Part shown: positions 62,894-64,000 of the stretch, in pieces
Position numbering within the stretch: position 1 is the first letter of the stretch
How the letters are laid out: the number at the start of each line of letters is the position of its first letter
Origin: Pseudobutyrivibrio xylanivorans
Lineage (GTDB): Bacteria; Bacillota; Clostridia; Lachnospirales; Lachnospiraceae
Length of the DNA: 64,000 nucleotides
Direction of reading: 5' to 3'
Assembly: GCF_008935055.1 (NCBI RefSeq)
Contig: NZ_CP043028.1
Coordinates: 62,001-126,000 of the forward strand
Translations under genes and position numbers: made by a program
Notes under the pieces: generated by a model
Databases searched by the model: none
Told to the model about the DNA's origin: nothing
The model's input: only the letters and a program-made list of their open reading frames with translations

Positions 62894-63631
62894 CTATCCT
62901 GCAAGATATTCATCAACAAAATTCTCAAAATCCTGACGAATTCCCACATATCTTTCATACTCACATATGAATTTTTTTTCATATATGGAATACGGCATTA
63001 AATATGACTCTCTAAGAGTCGTAGAAAATATTCTATTGATCTTATCTGGATTCAATTTTTCATATACTCTTTTATACAAAAGATTTACGTCATTATGTCT
63101 CTCATCTATTCTATTTAGCAAAATACCTCTAATAGCAAATTTTTCATTAAACTGCTTCATCTCCAACATCTCATCTATATAATCATGAATACAACTCTCA
63201 TGAAGATAATTAGTAACTGGAATAATAAGCTCATCGGCTACTGTAGCAAATAAACGATTCTTTACTAAGTTTCCAGCTGGTAAATCTATTACGCCATAAT
63301 CGTAAAATAGGTTTATAGTTTCAAATTGCTTCTGCAACAATAAAATTACTTTGGCTGTATCTATTCCGTCCACTCTGCAATTTGAACTCCCCCTTACATA
63401 GTCAAAATATTCTCCTCGTTGAATGGTTTCTACAATTGTTTTTTTCTCATATATTACATCCTTAATTGTTGATTTGTTATCATCATCAATATAACAATCT
63501 AACGAGGCCAGTCCATCTCCATCAATCATCAATGTTCGAAAGCCTTTTTTATTTAGCAAAGCCGCAAAATTATGAGCAATAACCGATTTGCCCTGTCCTC
63601 CAAGTATATTACCTATCAGCACAACTCTCAT
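62894..63631 (-). CDS. ParA/MinD-like ATPase
   Basis: This 245-residue protein sits behind ATAGGAG. The deviant Walker A is ILGGQGKSV at 9-17, with the P-loop Lys at 15. The signature Lys of ParA (KGG) is Leu here. Asp residues in LMIDGDG (37, 39) form the A'/switch region, and VIDLPAG near 117 is Walker B-like. It is probably for partition of the element, with the 10-bp repeats in front as centromere or operator. No adjacent ParB/ParR gene is seen in the window; one may lie to the right. Confidence 0.7.
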   Translation of the reverse strand: MRVVLIGNILGGQGKSVIAHNFAALLNKKGFRTLMIDGDGLASLDCYIDDDNKSTIKDVIYEKKTIVETIQRGEYFDYVRGSSNCRVDGIDTAKVILLLQKQFETINLFYDYGVIDLPAGNLVKNRLFATVADELIIPVTNYLHESCIHDYIDEMLEMKQFNEKFAIRGILLNRIDERHNDVNLLYKRVYEKLNPDKINRIFSTTLRESYLMPYSIYEKKFICEYERYVGIRQDFENFVDEYLAG

Positions 63632-63660
63632 AGTATTTTCTCCTATAATTTAACTTTCAA

Positions 63661-63697
63661 TGATACCTTTAGATACCCCGTGATACCTAGCGATACC
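63661..63697. repeat. four GATACC repeats at exact 10-bp spacing
   Basis: GATACC occurs at 63662, 63672, 63682 and 63692, with a partial fifth (ATAC) at 63701. All are on one face of the helix, 30-66 bp upstream of the ParA-like start. This pattern fits a centromere (parS/parC) or the operator for a ParR/ParG-type partner. Confidence 0.75.
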
Positions 63698-63735
63698 TAA
63701 ATACTACAATAGTTATTTTTTCTATTTCTGTCAAT

Positions 63736-63767
63736 AAAAAAAAGTAGCACCTTAAGTACTACTTTTT
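63736..63767 (-). terminator. terminator overlapping the stop of the edge gene
   Basis: Arms AAAAAGTAG/CTACTTTTT pair on the - strand followed by eight Ts. The stop codon of the 63759 gene lies inside the first arm. Confidence 0.7.
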
Positions 63768-64000
63768 ATATCTTTCACCTGTTTCTTTTATAATGTTGCA
63801 TGCGTCTTTTAAAATTTTTAAATCATCATTCTCAAATATAGATTCATTTTCATTCACGATTTTATTAATCGAATCATTAAGCATTATAATTTCATTAATT
63901 GCATCATTAAAATCATTATTTACATTAACATTCACTATATCCTCAGATCTGCATATGTTTCTATACTTTCTTAATGAAAAATCATCAATATTTAACTCTT
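63759..64000 (-). CDS. unknown protein, 5' part beyond the window
   Basis: An open frame runs from the right edge to TAG at 63759-63761: about 79 residues including NDFNDAINEIIMLNDSINKI and ending NIIKETGERYKK. It is acidic and helical with Asn-rich coils. Being directly upstream of the ParA-like gene it could be a partition partner, but no DNA-binding motif is visible in the part shown. Confidence 0.5.
   Translation of the reverse strand, partial: ELNIDDFSLRKYRNICRSEDIVNVNVNNDFNDAINEIIMLNDSINKIVNENESIFENDDLKILKDACNIIKETGERYKK

Overview
The window is AT-rich DNA (most intergenic regions strongly so) with Firmicutes-type ribosome binding sites. Its gene families (WYL regulators, a DUF134/NifX fusion, PolC-like sequence, type I restriction genes, PcfJ- and MobV-type proteins) fit a Clostridia/Lachnospiraceae host such as Butyrivibrio or Pseudobutyrivibrio. 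That assignment is inference from gene style only. No rRNA, tRNA or CRISPR array was seen. Second copies of replication genes, an iteron array, a relaxase, a ParA-like ATPase and many orphan genes suggest a large plasmid or chromid, or a chromosome carrying integrated elements.

Region 1 (1-25.1 kb, all + strand) is an accessory replication/DNA-processing block. It has its own dnaA behind a cluster of DnaA boxes, a shortened PolC-like protein that seems to lack the polymerase active site, a large SNF2-type helicase, a MoxR/VWA pair, a DnaB helicase, a possible winged-helix initiator, a CbxX-type AAA+ protein and a PcfJ-like protein. Seven transcription units each start with a similar promoter. 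In it a dyad ATGACA-N5-TGTCAT (degenerate in some copies) lies 21 nt (19 in one) upstream of the -10 hexamer, so the block looks like one regulon. Its last unit has a Trp-rich leader peptide with a terminator/antiterminator, then a WYL regulator, an HTH-dynamin-like GTPase, a helical protein, a membrane-anchored HNH protein and a SUKH-like protein. This is the best candidate for an undescribed (probably defence or conflict) system.

Region 2 (25.2-28.6 kb) is a tyrosine recombinase whose upstream 22-bp repeat array is split by an intact IS3-family insertion sequence.

Region 3 (28.6-35.6 kb) looks more like ordinary chromosome: DUF134/NifX, a YeiH-type transporter with a divergent LysR gene, an HPP-like membrane protein, a truncated DUF4186 gene, a Dabb protein, a PIN/NYN-like protein, a cupin and a flavodoxin-like reductase.

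Region 4 (35.5-53.7 kb, - strand) is a defence/conflict island: a full type I R-M system, an orphan methylase with a one-TRD specificity subunit behind an 11-G tract and triple repeats, a lipoprotein with a C-terminal PD-(D/E)XK domain, a possible immunity protein and a surface protein. It also holds two paralogues resembling the N-terminal domain of integrases without a catalytic domain, two unusual RNase H-fold paralogues (the second in region 5), a twice-used terminator/36-bp cassette, and a GC-rich structured RNA candidate with its own promoter and terminator.

Region 5 (53.9-64 kb) is plasmid backbone: MobV-type relaxase, eight iterons, two tandem HNH homing-type endonucleases, a run of small orphan genes, and a ParA-like ATPase preceded by four repeats at exact 10-bp spacing.
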